Shown: one piece after another, positions 53,043 through 64,000 of the stretch
Numbering within the stretch: the stretch's first letter is position 1
How the letters are laid out: every line of letters starts with the position of its first letter
Assembly (NCBI RefSeq): GCF_902459685.1
Contig: NZ_CABPSF010000002.1
Location: 1,169,816-1,233,815 of the forward strand
DNA: 64,000 nt
Direction: 5' to 3'
Source: Pandoraea iniqua
Lineage (GTDB): Bacteria > Pseudomonadota > Gammaproteobacteria > Burkholderiales > Burkholderiaceae
The notes under the pieces: model-generated
The model's database searches: none
Told to the model about the DNA's origin: nothing
Seen by the model: the letters and a program-made list of their open reading frames with translations, nothing else
Program-made: the position numbers and the translations under genes

Positions 53043-53900
53043 TTACACCGCCCGCGCTTCGTAACGGCGCGGCGGGTTCACGATCTCGTCCTGTGCGCGA
53101 ACGATTTCGAGCTCGTAGCGTCCGGCCAGATGCGTGACCGACAGCACGGCGTCGACGGCGGCCAGCGTGTGTTCGAACGCGGCCCGCACCGAATCGCCCT
53201 TGAGCAGACGCGCGAGAAAGATGCCCGAGGTCAGATCGCCCACACCCACCGGGTGACGCGAGAACGGGTAGAGCGGGCGCGAGCCATGCCAAGCCTCGTC
53301 GGCCGTCACCACGAGCATGTCGAAGCGGTCGGCGGGCTTGCCCGCATATTCCAGATGTTTGACCAGCACCATCTTCGGCCCCCGCGCGAGCAACGCGCGG
53401 CAGGCGGCGAGCGCATCGTCGAACGTATCGATCGGATGCTGTGACAGCTTCTCCAGCTCGAGATGATTGGGCGTCATGATGTCGGCCACGTCCGGCATGT
53501 GCTCGACCAGATACTGTTCGATACCCGGTTTGACCTGACACCCTTTCTCCGGATGCCCCATGACCGGGTCGCACAAATAGATGGCGGCCGGGTTCGCTTG
53601 CTTCACACGCTTGACGGCCTCGACCACGAAGCCGGCCTGCTCGGGCGCGCCGAGATAACCGGACAGCACCGCATCGCAATTGGCCAGTTCGCCGATATCG
53701 GCGATGCCGTCGACCAGCCGCAGGATTTCTTCGCTCGGCAGCGCCTGCCCGGTCCACTTGCCGTATTGCGTGTGATTCGAGAATTGCACCGTGTTGATCG
53801 GCCAGACATTCACGCCGAGACGACGCATCGGAAACTCGGCGGCGCTGTTACCGGCATGCCCGAAGACGACATGCGACTGGATGCTGAGAATGTTTTTCAT
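53043..53900 (-). CDS. pdxY: Pyridoxal kinase
   Basis: 285 residues, ribokinase-like PdxY. Start block [59 protein letters not shown] and the catalytic [18 protein letters not shown]. It phosphorylates pyridoxal in the salvage of vitamin B6. The upstream longer frame (to 53948) is discarded. Confidence 0.96.
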   Translation of the reverse strand: MKNILSIQSHVVFGHAGNSAAEFPMRRLGVNVWPINTVQFSNHTQYGKWTGQALPSEEILRLVDGIADIGELANCDAVLSGYLGAPEQAGFVVEAVKRVKQANPAAIYLCDPVMGHPEKGCQVKPGIEQYLVEHMPDVADIMTPNHLELEKLSQHPIDTFDDALAACRALLARGPKMVLVKHLEYAGKPADRFDMLVVTADEAWHGSRPLYPFSRHPVGVGDLTSGIFLARLLKGDSVRAAFEHTLAAVDAVLSVTHLAGRYELEIVRAQDEIVNPPRRYEARAV

Positions 53901-54085
53901 AGTGACGGGGCGGGGCGGCAGAGCCGTAGGTAACGCAAAGCGCGTCATGCCAAAAGCGACAGACGATCAGCGTAGCACCGCGTCTTGCCGGGGCGCAATG
54001 CCAACGGCGGCGGGTGGCCGACAAAAGCAGGCGCGCCGCAGCCCGTTAGGGTGTTCGTTCCGTTCACGCTTGCACATCCCGGCTT

Positions 54086-55384
54086 ATGCTTTCGTCCACG
54101 TCATCCGCTCTACCTCGCGCGTCGGTTTCCACCCCTCCCACTGAGACAACAGACGCCCCGGCGCTCAGGCGCAGTGTCATCGCCCGGCGCTTTGCCGACG
54201 AACTCGAAGGCACCGAGGCCGCGCTGAAGCCCGAGAGGGGCGCCTTCGCCATCCGCTTTGAGGGCGGCGAAGTGCCGGTACGCAGAGATCTGGCCTATGA
54301 CCTCTGGTACGCCAGACATCCCGACGGCACGCGACAGTACTTCGCCAACGAGGGGGTGGTCGACAAGTGGTTCAAGCGCGCAGCACCGACGCCGGGCACC
54401 GACCCCGTGATGAGCGCCGTTCAGCAGCGATACCGGCTCAAGCGCATGGGGTATCGCTTTGCGGCGCACGCCATGCCGTTGCCACCCGTGACGGTGCGCA
54501 CGCCGCTGCCTCGCGTGGCGCATACCGTCTGGCTCGGTGGCCGGATGCCGGTGGTGGTGTTCGCCAATCTCGCGCGCTTAGCCCGCAGTTTCGAGAAAGC
54601 GTCCCCGGCGTTTGCCGTGCAACTCCATGTCATGAAGTCGCGCGTGCAGTCGCCCGCGTTGCACCAGCAGCTCGATGGCTTGCCGAACGTCACGGTCAAA
54701 GTTCTCGCCGAAGAACCGTTCTTTCGCGCCTTCGCGGCATCGCCGTCGTTTGCCATGTTCCGCGAGTTGACGGCAGCGAAATACTGGAGCGCGCCGCACG
54801 ACGCCGTGCGCTACCGGGTGCTGCAAGCATTCGGTGGCATCCTGTTCGACCCGCGTGACAAGTTCCGATTCGGCCCGCCGACCCTGCCCGAGACATTGGC
54901 ATTGGCCGATGTGGCGGTGAGTGGTTTCATCGTGCCGCCCCATGCGTATCAGTACAGCCCGCTGCATGTGGGAATCATGGCGTCGCTGCCGGGTAATCCG
55001 GTCATTGAGGCGATCAACGACAACATGTGGCACAAGTGGCAGGAGATGACCGGCGCACAGGCGCCGCCGCACTATCGCGAGTGGCTGTGCGCGCCCACAC
55101 AGGCCCCGGAGGCGTGGCTTGCGCGTACGTTGAGCGAATTGTGCGGCCCGCACCTTGTCACCCATGTGCTGTATGACTGGGTGCCGGGCATCCGCACGAT
55201 GGTCGACATGATGAAGGCCAACGAGGATGGCATCGAGATCGGCGGCAATGCGCGTCCCGAGTACGCGGCGTTGATGGACTACTACTTCGCGTTCGATAAG
55301 CAACTGGCGGCGGTGGCCTCCGCCGATGACCGGCAAGACGTCATCATGGATCTCGCGCTGGGCGTGCTGGCGCGCTCGGGGTAG
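54086..55384 (+). CDS. Toxin/effector-like glycosyltransferase (GT32/TcdB-type fold)
   Basis: 432 residues. The N-terminal 60 residues are Ser/Thr/Pro-rich and disordered, like a secretion signal. From about 140 the fold of sugar-binding DXD glycosyltransferases is visible: LPRVAHTVWLGGRMP, then VRYRVLQAFGGILFDPRD near 240-257, where DPRD takes the place of the DxD motif, NPVIEAINDNMWHKW and LCGPHLVTHVLYDW (TGPxxxT-like). No signal peptide or membrane helix, suggesting type III or IV delivery. The metal-binding DxD is altered, so activity needs proof. It is a lone gene between pdxY and fusA. Confidence 0.65.
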   Translation: MLSSTSSALPRASVSTPPTETTDAPALRRSVIARRFADELEGTEAALKPERGAFAIRFEGGEVPVRRDLAYDLWYARHPDGTRQYFANEGVVDKWFKRAAPTPGTDPVMSAVQQRYRLKRMGYRFAAHAMPLPPVTVRTPLPRVAHTVWLGGRMPVVVFANLARLARSFEKASPAFAVQLHVMKSRVQSPALHQQLDGLPNVTVKVLAEEPFFRAFAASPSFAMFRELTAAKYWSAPHDAVRYRVLQAFGGILFDPRDKFRFGPPTLPETLALADVAVSGFIVPPHAYQYSPLHVGIMASLPGNPVIEAINDNMWHKWQEMTGAQAPPHYREWLCAPTQAPEAWLARTLSELCGPHLVTHVLYDWVPGIRTMVDMMKANEDGIEIGGNARPEYAALMDYYFAFDKQLAAVASADDRQDVIMDLALGVLARSG

Positions 55385-55390
55385 ACGTAA

Positions 55391-55449
55391 AACGAAAACG
55401 CCCGCCGCCGGATCGCCGTCACTTCTCATGACGACCCGGCAGCGGGCGT
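55391..55449 (-). terminator. Terminator of fusA
   Basis: CGCCCGCCGCCGGATCG (55399-55415) pairs with CGACCCGGCAGCGGGCG (55432-55448) with G-T matches. On the minus strand it is followed by TTTTCGTTTT. Confidence 0.8.
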
Positions 55450-55473
55450 GGCTGGCTCCCGTGAGGGGCGAGC

Positions 55474-57573
<2,100 letters not shown>

Positions 57574-57697
57574 GATGCACCTCTTTTGCCAAGCGTGGGA
57601 AAAACATAGGAGCAGCCATCATACTCCAATGTCGCGTTACCGCGCTGGCAGGCAATTCGCCCCGAAGGCCAGCAGCCACGGGGCTTTGCGAGCCACT

Positions 57698-57724
57698 GGC
57701 GCAGGCGGGCAAACCGCCTGCGCC
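57698..57724 (-). other. Hairpin downstream of the chemoreceptor gene
   Basis: GGCGCAGGCGG (57698-57708) pairs with CCGCCTGCGCC (57714-57724), loop GCAAA. No T-run. It sits 12 bases after the chemoreceptor stop. Confidence 0.55.
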
Positions 57725-57735
57725 GGCCTGCTACA

Positions 57736-59385
57736 TCAGGCGATGTGGCGCTCGCGCGAGAAGGCGAGCACGGCACCGCGCGGGGTGTTCGCCGCGGGGG
57801 CCAGGTCGTCGCCGTCATGCATCGGGTTCAGGGCCTGCCCGCCGGGCAGTTGGAACACGGCGACGGCTTCGCGCAGGTTGCGCGCCTGATCTTCGAGCGA
57901 GCCGGCGGCAGCGGTGGCTTCTTCGACGAGGGCGGCATTCTGTTGTGTGACCTGATCCATCTGCATCACGGCCGTATTGACCTGCTCGATGCCGCCCGAT
58001 TGCTCGGCCGATGCCGCAGAAATCTCGCCCATGATGTCGGTCACGCGCTGCACCGCCTGCACGATGTCGGTCATGGTGCGGCCGGCGTCGCGCACTTGCG
58101 ATGAGCCGTCTTCGACCTTGCCGACCGACGTCTCGATTAGCCCCTTGATCTCCTTGGCGGCGGCAGCGCTGCGTTGTGCCAGCGTGCGCACTTCGCCGGC
58201 CACGACCGCGAAGCCCCGGCCTTGTTCGCCCGCGCGGGCCGCTTCGACGGCGGCGTTGAGCGCCAGAATATTCGTCTGGAAGGCGATGCCGTCGATCACA
58301 CCGATGATGTCGTTGATCTTCGTCGAGCTGGCCGCGATTTCCTGCATCGACGAGACGGCACGCTCCACCACGCGACCGCCTTCACCCGCAATTTCCGACG
58401 CATTCGCGGCCAGCTGGCTGGCCTGTCGCGCGTTGTCGGCATTTTGTTTGACGGTGGCCGTCAACTGTTCCATCGACGAGGCGGTCTCTTCGAGCGATGC
58501 CGCTTGCTCTTCGGTGCGCGCCGAAAGATCGGTATTGCCGGCGAGCAATTCGCCGGATGCCGAGGCAATCGCCGCCGTGCCGGTGCGCACGCGACGCACA
58601 ATCTGATCAAGGCTTTCATTCATGTGTTTGAGGGCCGCCATCAGTTGGCCGGTCTCATCGCGGCTCGTGACCTCGATGCGGCTCGTCAGGTCGCCTTGCG
58701 CCACCCGCTCGGCAATCTGCACGGCGCGCGCGATCGGGCGCGTGACGCTGCGCGTGACCGACCATGCCGCCCCAATCCCTACGATGGCTGCGGCCGCCCC
58801 GATGGCGGCGAGCAGCCACTTGGCGAAGACAATGTCGGCGCTGGTGGCTGCACCGGTCTCGTCGACGATCTTCTGCTGGAGTTTGACCAGATCTACGGCT
58901 TCGGCCTGCATGGCATCGAGCGCGGGCAGGGCCTCGCGTTCCACCACGCCGAGGGCCGCGTCGCGCTGGTCGGCAGCGAGTTGGGCGTTCACCGCGCTGC
59001 GGGCCTTCTGGAATGCCTCGTTATGCTGACGAATGCTGGTCAACAGCGCGCGGCCGTCGTCGGACGTGACGTATTTGTCCAGCACTTGCTGGGCCTGAGC
59101 GATACGCGCGAGGTTCACGTCGATGCGCTCGTTGTAGGTTTTGCGCAGTGCCGCGTCGTTCGTGGTGAACACTTCGAGCAGACGGCGTCCGTTGCCGCGC
59201 ACCATGGCGTCGATGGTGTGGGCCGCATCGGCCTTGGACCAGGCACTGGTCAGCAGCATCTCGTTGGCGCGTTCGATCGCCACGAAACGTACCAACGCGA
59301 TGGTGAGCATGGCGAGCAACAGCACCAGCAGGGTGCCGAAGCCGATGGCCAGCCGGGTCCGGATTTTAAGGTCGGCGATTCGCAT
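57736..59385 (-). CDS. Methyl-accepting chemotaxis protein
   Basis: 549 residues from [17 protein letters not shown]. Helix one near 10-32, a periplasmic 4-helix bundle sensor (about 33-190), helix two near 195-215, HAMP (about 216-268: [20 protein letters not shown]) and the signalling coiled coil with hairpin tip [20 protein letters not shown]. No C-terminal NWETF pentapeptide; the tail is [17 protein letters not shown]. Ligand unknown. No che genes nearby. Confidence 0.95.
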   Translation of the reverse strand: MRIADLKIRTRLAIGFGTLLVLLLAMLTIALVRFVAIERANEMLLTSAWSKADAAHTIDAMVRGNGRRLLEVFTTNDAALRKTYNERIDVNLARIAQAQQVLDKYVTSDDGRALLTSIRQHNEAFQKARSAVNAQLAADQRDAALGVVEREALPALDAMQAEAVDLVKLQQKIVDETGAATSADIVFAKWLLAAIGAAAAIVGIGAAWSVTRSVTRPIARAVQIAERVAQGDLTSRIEVTSRDETGQLMAALKHMNESLDQIVRRVRTGTAAIASASGELLAGNTDLSARTEEQAASLEETASSMEQLTATVKQNADNARQASQLAANASEIAGEGGRVVERAVSSMQEIAASSTKINDIIGVIDGIAFQTNILALNAAVEAARAGEQGRGFAVVAGEVRTLAQRSAAAAKEIKGLIETSVGKVEDGSSQVRDAGRTMTDIVQAVQRVTDIMGEISAASAEQSGGIEQVNTAVMQMDQVTQQNAALVEEATAAAGSLEDQARNLREAVAVFQLPGGQALNPMHDGDDLAPAANTPRGAVLAFSRERHIA

Positions 59386-59670
59386 AGGGAATGACTCCGT
59401 TTTAGGGATGTGATGTCGCAGCGTCACGGGTGACGTGACGTCTTCGACGTTGCGAGGAGTGGTCGCCGGGCTGCCGCAGCACGCGTCGAAGCAAGGGATG
59501 AGGCACGACGTGGCGTTGGCTCACGCGCCGGGTTCGACACGTGTGACATGTCCGGCGACGCGTGACGGGGGGATTCGAGGGAAGCCAGTCCGTCTACCTT
59601 CGTATACGACTTGAAATACGACTCTCTGAAGGTGTCTGACAAGCGAACGGGGTAAACGCCGACATGAATC

Positions 59671-60774
59671 CTATACAAACCTGACGGCGTAAATGGGCGG
59701 CAGATGTGTGCTTATGCAGTGCCAGCGCTCGCCTGCGTCTTCGCTGATCCACAGCGCGCCGGTGGTCGAACCCATGGCGAGCGTGCGCCCGGTGGCGTCG
59801 ACATCGAGGCCGTGCCGGTAGATCAGGTCGTACGACGGTGTTTCGGGCAACCCGTGGGCGAGGGCGGTGAACGTTTCGCCGCCGTCGCGGGTGCGGGTGA
59901 CGACGAGGCGGGCATCGACGGGAATTCGGCAGGCGTCGCGCTGCGCGGGCACGAACCACGCCGTGTCGGGGTCATGCGGGTCGACCGCTGCGGCAAAGCC
60001 GAAGCTCGACGGCAGTGCATGAATGCGGCGCCATTGGGTGCCGAAATCGAGGCTGCGGAAAATGCCGTTGTGATGTTGAGCCCATAACGCATTCGGGGCG
60101 GCGCGGCATTGCACCAGACGGTGCACGTCTTGGGCGTTCGGATCGAGACGGCGCTCCGGCGGCATGTAATCGGCCTCCATGCCGGTGGCGGCGAGCGACC
60201 ACGTCTGGCCATCGTCACGCGTGCGCCAGACCCCGCCCGTCGAGATCGCCACGATGACGTGGCGGCTGTCGTGCGGATCGATGCAGATGGAGTGCAGCCC
60301 GGGGTGATCGTAGCCGCCGCCCATCCATTCAGCCCGCTCCGGGCGATCCCACAGGCTTTGCACCAACTGCCAGTGCTCGCCGCGATCGGGTGAGCGGAAC
60401 AGGCCGCCCGGGATTGTGCCGGCCCAGAGCACGCCGGGCGCGTCGGGGCCTGCGGCTTCGAGCGTCCAGAGCAGTTCGACGCTGGGGGCCGGCGGGTCGG
60501 TGGGGGCGTCATCGGCCTGCGGGAACGCGGGCGGTGCCAGTTCGGACCATTCACCGGCGCCTGCCGCTTTGCGCCAGAGCTTCACGCCGAAGTGGCCGAG
60601 ATTGAGCGCCGAGTAGTCGGTGCCGTCACGCGCATCGTGCAGTACCGCGCTCACGGGTTCGCCGGGAAACTCGGGGGTGCTGGAAGCTAACTTCCAGTCT
60701 GATGCCTCACGATGCCACGTGAACAAACCCTTGCGGGTGGCGACCCGCAGTGCGGGTCTGGTGTCGTTTTCCAC
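59671..60774 (-). CDS. BNR/sialidase-like beta-propeller protein
   Basis: 367 residues with repeated Asp-box motifs (RSPDRGEHWQLV, RTRDDGQTWSLA, RSLDFGTQWRRI, RTRDGGETFTAL, SEDAGERWHCI). No signal peptide, so cytoplasmic. Catalytic sialidase residues are not evident, so this is a beta-propeller of unknown binding role. It follows a MoaD/ThiS-like gene at 33 bases on the same strand; this pairing recurs in bacteria. Confidence 0.85.
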   Translation of the reverse strand: MENDTRPALRVATRKGLFTWHREASDWKLASSTPEFPGEPVSAVLHDARDGTDYSALNLGHFGVKLWRKAAGAGEWSELAPPAFPQADDAPTDPPAPSVELLWTLEAAGPDAPGVLWAGTIPGGLFRSPDRGEHWQLVQSLWDRPERAEWMGGGYDHPGLHSICIDPHDSRHVIVAISTGGVWRTRDDGQTWSLAATGMEADYMPPERRLDPNAQDVHRLVQCRAAPNALWAQHHNGIFRSLDFGTQWRRIHALPSSFGFAAAVDPHDPDTAWFVPAQRDACRIPVDARLVVTRTRDGGETFTALAHGLPETPSYDLIYRHGLDVDATGRTLAMGSTTGALWISEDAGERWHCISTHLPPIYAVRFV

Positions 60775-60807
60775 GATCGTCCTCCTCCTCGGCAGTCTGC
60801 GTTTGGC

Positions 60808-61077
60808 TCATCCGCCTGACAGGGCTTGCGCCACGTACACACGGCTCTCTGCGTTGAGGGCATCGCTCAGGTGACTGCGGTCCTTGATCAGATGACCATC
60901 GACAAAGACCGCGACATGCGCGCGCAAACGGCCCTGATCGTTGAAGAGATAGCCACGCAAGCCGGGGGCCCGCGTCATGCATGTAGCGAGCGCGGATTGC
61001 ACGTTGGCGCCGTCGACTTGCTGTTCGTCGACGGCGACGTGACGTTGGATTGCGGGTGCAAACGTGACGGTTGCCAT
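60808..61077 (-). CDS. MoaD/ThiS-family ubiquitin-like protein
   Basis: 89 residues ending in Gly-Gly (VYVAQALSGG), the hallmark of sulfur-carrier and ubiquitin-like beta-grasp proteins, with the fold pattern VTFAPAIQRHV, LRGYLFNDQGRLRAHVAVFV and DGHLIKD. It is not with moaE or thiG here. It precedes the BNR-propeller gene, implying a joint function not yet defined. Confidence 0.85.
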   Translation of the reverse strand: MATVTFAPAIQRHVAVDEQQVDGANVQSALATCMTRAPGLRGYLFNDQGRLRAHVAVFVDGHLIKDRSHLSDALNAESRVYVAQALSGG

Positions 61078-61420
61078 GTCTCAGTGTAGACAACGGTGCG
61101 TGGCCCCGTAGTGCGTGTTGCGACGCTGTTGCGCGATGGCTGCGTTGTAGCTGACGGGGAATAACGCCCGTGTGGGGCTTGCTGAGCACGGCGCGACCTC
61201 GATCGCGGCGTCGATCCGTCGTTCTGCGCGATGCGTCGGTGGCACATCACTGGCGCATCCTTTGGTTAACGACCCGTGAGTTTCGGAGCGTGTGAAGCGT
61301 GATCCCGGGGCGCGGCATCGTATATCGGACACTCCCCAACCCCATTCACCGCTTTATTGTTCACCATTATCGGAGTGCCCGCGAGCGAGGTGCCGCAGGC
61401 AAATACCGGGGGAGTGAGTG
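61078..61420. other. Intergenic region, divergent
   Basis: About 340 bases, promoters for the flanking genes expected. No strong ORF or repeat is seen. Confidence 0.6.
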
Positions 61421-61807
61421 ATGGCGAAGAGCAAAGCACGAGATATCGGGATGGGTCGTTGGTCGGACGCGGCGATTCGGCGGCAATTACGTTTGCACCG
61501 GGCAGGCGAGCCGTCGCAGACGGAGGATTCGACGGTCAAGCGGCCGCCGGTGCTGGCGAAATGCGAAGGCCACTTCGTGTGGCTTGGGCGGCAGGCGGCA
61601 TTTGTCGGACGGCAGGACGGCCGCTTGCCGGGCGGCGGCAGGCACTACGCCGTATGCACGTCGCAGGCTAAGCGTTTCGATAGCGTGGAGGCGGCCCGCG
61701 CCGCGGTGGAGGCGCTGGCGGGCGATGCGCTGGTGATGTACGCGTACGCGTCCAACGGGCCGTTGTACATCGTGGGCGGGGAGCCGCAGGGCGGGGCATG
61801 CCGCTAA
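61421..61807 (+). CDS. Hypothetical protein
   Basis: 128 residues from the ATG (a GTG three bases upstream is possible). Soluble and basic (KARDIGMGRWSDAAIRRQLR), then a beta-rich CEGHFVWLGRQAAFVG and DALVMYAYASNGPLYIVGG. Not recognised. Codon use looks like its neighbours. Confidence 0.55.
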   Translation: MAKSKARDIGMGRWSDAAIRRQLRLHRAGEPSQTEDSTVKRPPVLAKCEGHFVWLGRQAAFVGRQDGRLPGGGRHYAVCTSQAKRFDSVEAARAAVEALAGDALVMYAYASNGPLYIVGGEPQGGACR

Positions 61808-61893
61808 CGTATTCCGGCTGCTGCGCCTGATTGGGGGATCGAACCTTCCCCTTTGCCAGCGAAATTTTGGCAAGCGGCAGGTTCATGCTAGTC

Positions 61894-61928
61894 TTGAATT
61901 AGTCGTGAATTATTCATGAACTATTCAA
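61894..61928. promoter_or_regulatory. 35-base imperfect palindrome upstream of the HipA-like gene
   Basis: The site starts with TTGAAT and ends with ATTCAA, with internal GAAT/ATTC repeats (GTGAATTATTCAT at the centre). It ends 24 bases before the ATG. The winged helix of the HipA-like protein itself may bind it. Confidence 0.65.
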
Positions 61929-61952
61929 TTCAGCGCTAAACCGAGGTGCTTC

Positions 61953-63302
61953 ATGACCGAATCATCCCTCCGAATCGAAGCACTTCGTCGCCTCCTGAGC
62001 CGTGAGCCAAGGACCGCACAGGAAATTACCGCCGCACTGTCGATCAGCCAACCCACGCTTTCCCGAACGATTCGAGATGCATCTGAAGTATTCACGAGCT
62101 TTCGTATTTCGGGGGATCGGGTACCCAGATACGGACTGTTGCGGCAGTTGCCCGGTGGGTTGAATCCGCGTCAAACCGTGTATCGGGTGTCGGTGGACGG
62201 TGCGCTCGAACCGGCTGCGCAGGTCGAGTTTCTTGGGGGTGGGGGTACCGTTGAGCTTTCCGACCTGCGGAATACGCTTTACGTTGGCCTGCCGCCCCAT
62301 ATGGCGTTCGTGTCACCCTCTGGATTTCTCGGGCGCCAAGTGGCACGCGACGCCGCTTTGGAAATGCAATTTCCAGAGAGTCTTCGCGACTGGAGCGACG
62401 AGCAGCGCATCGCATATCTCTTCACTCGGGGGCTGAACCTGCCCGGCAATTTGATTTACGGGGATGCGTCGCTGCAAAAGGAGATGGCGTTTCGACAACT
62501 GTCGCCGGTAGCGTCGGCGGAGAAGTTGAGTGAATACGATGCGCTGGCGAATCAACTCAAGGATGCGTCCTTTGGGTCAAGCGCGGGTGGTGAGCAACCG
62601 AAGTTTCTTTGCCTTGCGGAAGACTCAGGGCACGTCATCGTGAAGTTTGCTAAGCGCGGCAGCCGCATGGCTGACCTGCTCTGTCTGGAGCATCTTGCGC
62701 TGAACGCGTTAAGCGTAGCGGATGTGCCGGCGGCGCACACGAACGTCATGATTTCGGAGACCTACATTTTTCTCGAGGTGCAGCGCTTTGATCGCGTGGG
62801 GCGCTACGGCCGGATTGGCATGTTATCGGCAGGGGCCATCGACGACGAATACTTTGGCAAGCGCGATACGTGGTCCGAATTTGCCGTGCGATGCGAGCAG
62901 GCGAAGTACCTTTCGCAAGGCGAGGCGTTGAAGATTCACGTCATGGCCGCATTCAGCGAACTCATTGGGAACGGTGACCGGCATTTCGAGAATATTTCGG
63001 TGCTACTGGATGGGCGCGGCCGGATCGAGCGCGCGGCACCTGCCTATGACATCTTGCCCATGCGCTACGCCTCTCTGGGCGGCGGAGTGGATCCCGAACT
63101 TGTGCCGATCACGCCGAAAATCGGCACGATCGGCGCAAGACCCCATGTTTGGGAGCGGGCGATGCGGGCCGCAGAAGTCTTTTGGGGAAGTGTCATACGC
63201 GACACTTCCCATTTGCCGATCCCGCGTGCCTTCAGGGAGCTTGCTGTTGCAAACCTGAGCGCAGCGCGGGATTTTGTGGCGCCGCTGATGCCTAGCCGCT
63301 GA
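61953..63302 (+). CDS. yjjJ: HipA-family Ser/Thr kinase toxin-like protein with N-terminal HTH (YjjJ/HipH type)
   Basis: 449 residues. N-terminal winged helix (about 8-55: RREPRTAQ-like EITAALSISQPTLSRTIRD) is followed by the HipA fold: FGSSAGGEQPKFL near 208 (nucleotide loop), IVKFAKR with catalytic Lys, FLEVQRFDR, the catalytic loop LIGNGDRHFENISVL near 331 and metal-binding PAYDILPM. This matches E. coli YjjJ/HipH, in which DNA-binding and kinase parts share one chain and no separate HipB is needed. Ribosome site GAGG. A palindrome upstream suggests autoregulation. Confidence 0.88.
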   Translation: MTESSLRIEALRRLLSREPRTAQEITAALSISQPTLSRTIRDASEVFTSFRISGDRVPRYGLLRQLPGGLNPRQTVYRVSVDGALEPAAQVEFLGGGGTVELSDLRNTLYVGLPPHMAFVSPSGFLGRQVARDAALEMQFPESLRDWSDEQRIAYLFTRGLNLPGNLIYGDASLQKEMAFRQLSPVASAEKLSEYDALANQLKDASFGSSAGGEQPKFLCLAEDSGHVIVKFAKRGSRMADLLCLEHLALNALSVADVPAAHTNVMISETYIFLEVQRFDRVGRYGRIGMLSAGAIDDEYFGKRDTWSEFAVRCEQAKYLSQGEALKIHVMAAFSELIGNGDRHFENISVLLDGRGRIERAAPAYDILPMRYASLGGGVDPELVPITPKIGTIGARPHVWERAMRAAEVFWGSVIRDTSHLPIPRAFRELAVANLSAARDFVAPLMPSR

Positions 63303-63346
63303 TGTCGAGCTGCTGGTGTCGAGTGTTACCAGCGGCATTTAACCGG

Positions 63347-63535
63347 TTACTTACCCAACTCGTGACCGATCACACCGCCGACCACGGCGCCGCCGATGGT
63401 GCCTGCGGTGCTGCCGCCGGTGGCTTCGTGGCCGATCACCCCGCCGGCTGCGGCGCCGCCGAGTGTGCAACCGACGATGGACGCGCCCATGATGAGCGCG
63501 GTGGCCAGAACCAGAATCGACTTCGCCGTCTTCAT
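63347..63535 (-). CDS. Glycine-zipper lipoprotein
   Basis: 62 residues. Lipoprotein signal with lipobox SIVGC (Cys near residue 23), followed by GGAAAGGVIGHEATGG and GGAVVGGVIGHELGK glycine-zipper repeats that can insert into membranes. Outer-membrane or periplasmic role inferred. Confidence 0.85.
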   Translation of the reverse strand: MKTAKSILVLATALIMGASIVGCTLGGAAAGGVIGHEATGGSTAGTIGGAVVGGVIGHELGK

Positions 63536-63740
63536 GATGTGTCTCCTGTAGCGAGTGTCAGCCGCGTTTCACGTATTACACGCGTAGCGATGTAGCGCGC
63601 GGCGGTATGTGTTCAGCTTAGTTGCCGCATCGCGCGTGCACTATCGGCTGAAACTGAATCGGCTGTAGGAATAGGACGACAGGCGGGGCGGCGGCGAGGC
63701 CGGGCTGGGGAGGGGCGAGACAAGCGGAAATGACGCCGCA

Positions 63741-63773
63741 GAAACAACAAGGGCCGCACAGTGTGCGGCCCTT
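63741..63773 (-). terminator. Terminator after the tRNA-Lys genes
   Basis: AAGGGCCGCACA (63749-63760) and TGTGCGGCCCTT (63762-63773) form a strong stem, then TTGTTTC on the minus strand. Confidence 0.8.
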
Positions 63774-63783
63774 GAAGGGTATC

Positions 63784-63859
63784 TGGTGGGGCGTGAGTGA
63801 CTCGAACACTCGACCTACGGATTAAGAGTCCGCTGCTCTACCAACTGAGCTAACGCCCC
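63784..63859 (-). tRNA. tRNA-Lys (CTT), copy 1
   Basis: 76-base cloverleaf with CCA encoded; anticodon loop CTCTTAA gives CTT. Identical to copy 2. Confidence 0.96.
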
Positions 63860-63924
63860 GGTGTTACCGGGAACAAAAAAGACTGCAAGTAACAGCCTTT
63901 CTCGGCGCCGTTTTCGGTATTGCT

Positions 63925-64000
63925 TGGTGGGGCGTGAGTGACTCGAACACTCGACCTACGGATTAAGAGTCCGCTGCTCTACCAACTGAGCTAACGCCCC
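63925..64000 (-). tRNA. tRNA-Lys (CTT), copy 2
   Basis: Complete 76-base copy whose 5' end is exactly at the window edge; 65 bases from copy 1. They are presumably one transcript. Confidence 0.96.

Noticed and set aside
63784..64000. Integration site or genomic island at the tRNA-Lys genes
   Set aside because: No integrase or attachment repeat is visible on the window side; the other side is outside the window.

Overview
This is a gene-dense, high-GC (roughly 63-65% by eye) bacterial chromosome segment. It has no CRISPR array, no recognisable insertion sequence and no rRNA. The gene content points to Betaproteobacteria, family Burkholderiaceae, with Pandoraea or a close relative as my best guess. 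The clues are an aceE-aceF-lpdA cluster with a lipoyl-bearing E3, a betaproteobacterial proteasome homologue (BPH) inside that cluster, a phasin, a lone cytoplasmic chitinase locus, and duplicated housekeeping genes such as a stand-alone fusA. The genus is inference.

Region 1 (1-9150): a PAS-type membrane sensor kinase (cut by the left edge) diverges from the pyruvate dehydrogenase operon aceE-aceF-BPH-lpdA, which ends at a strong terminator. Region 2 (9149-14575): phasin gene with a promoter flanked by two copies of a PhaR-like box; HDAC-family deacetylase, EamA transporter and nitroreductase; then pbpG. Region 3 (14700-18770): accessory patch of three unrecognised proteins around a divergent IclR regulator. 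Two of them form a tight operon, and one has a membrane hairpin, a coiled coil and a Ser/Pro tail. Region 4 (18800-29540): lutA-lutB, a cystine-type ABC permease and binding protein, a minus-strand run Nudix-aat-bpt-pyrD, initiator tRNA-Met, GNAT, eamA, dusA, tRNA-His.

Region 5 (29600-44300): two tandem paralogous Wzz-like membrane proteins, small conserved proteins, a Nudix/metallo-beta-lactamase fusion, an alpha/beta hydrolase, a Baeyer-Villiger-type monooxygenase + SDR pair divergent from a TetR regulator, purT, a glutathionyl-hydroquinone reductase, cspA, GNAT, and a secreted Lys/Ala/Thr-rich protein. Region 6 (44300-51850): GAF-GGDEF cyclase, GntR-AEC transporter pair, small membrane proteins, and a compact locus of tandem winged-helix regulator, GH18 chitinase without signal peptide, and a holin-like protein. 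Region 7 (52100-64000): fghA, pdxY, a toxin-like glycosyltransferase, fusA, a chemoreceptor, a MoaD/ThiS-like protein with a BNR-repeat protein, a HipA-family (YjjJ-like) kinase with a palindromic operator, a glycine-zipper lipoprotein and two tRNA-Lys genes ending exactly at the right edge.

Most promising for undescribed biology: the regulator-chitinase-holin locus (49001-51850), the glycosyltransferase effector candidate (54086-55384), the BPH protease inside the PDH operon, the unknown two-gene operon 16535-18769, and the tandem Wzz-like pair.
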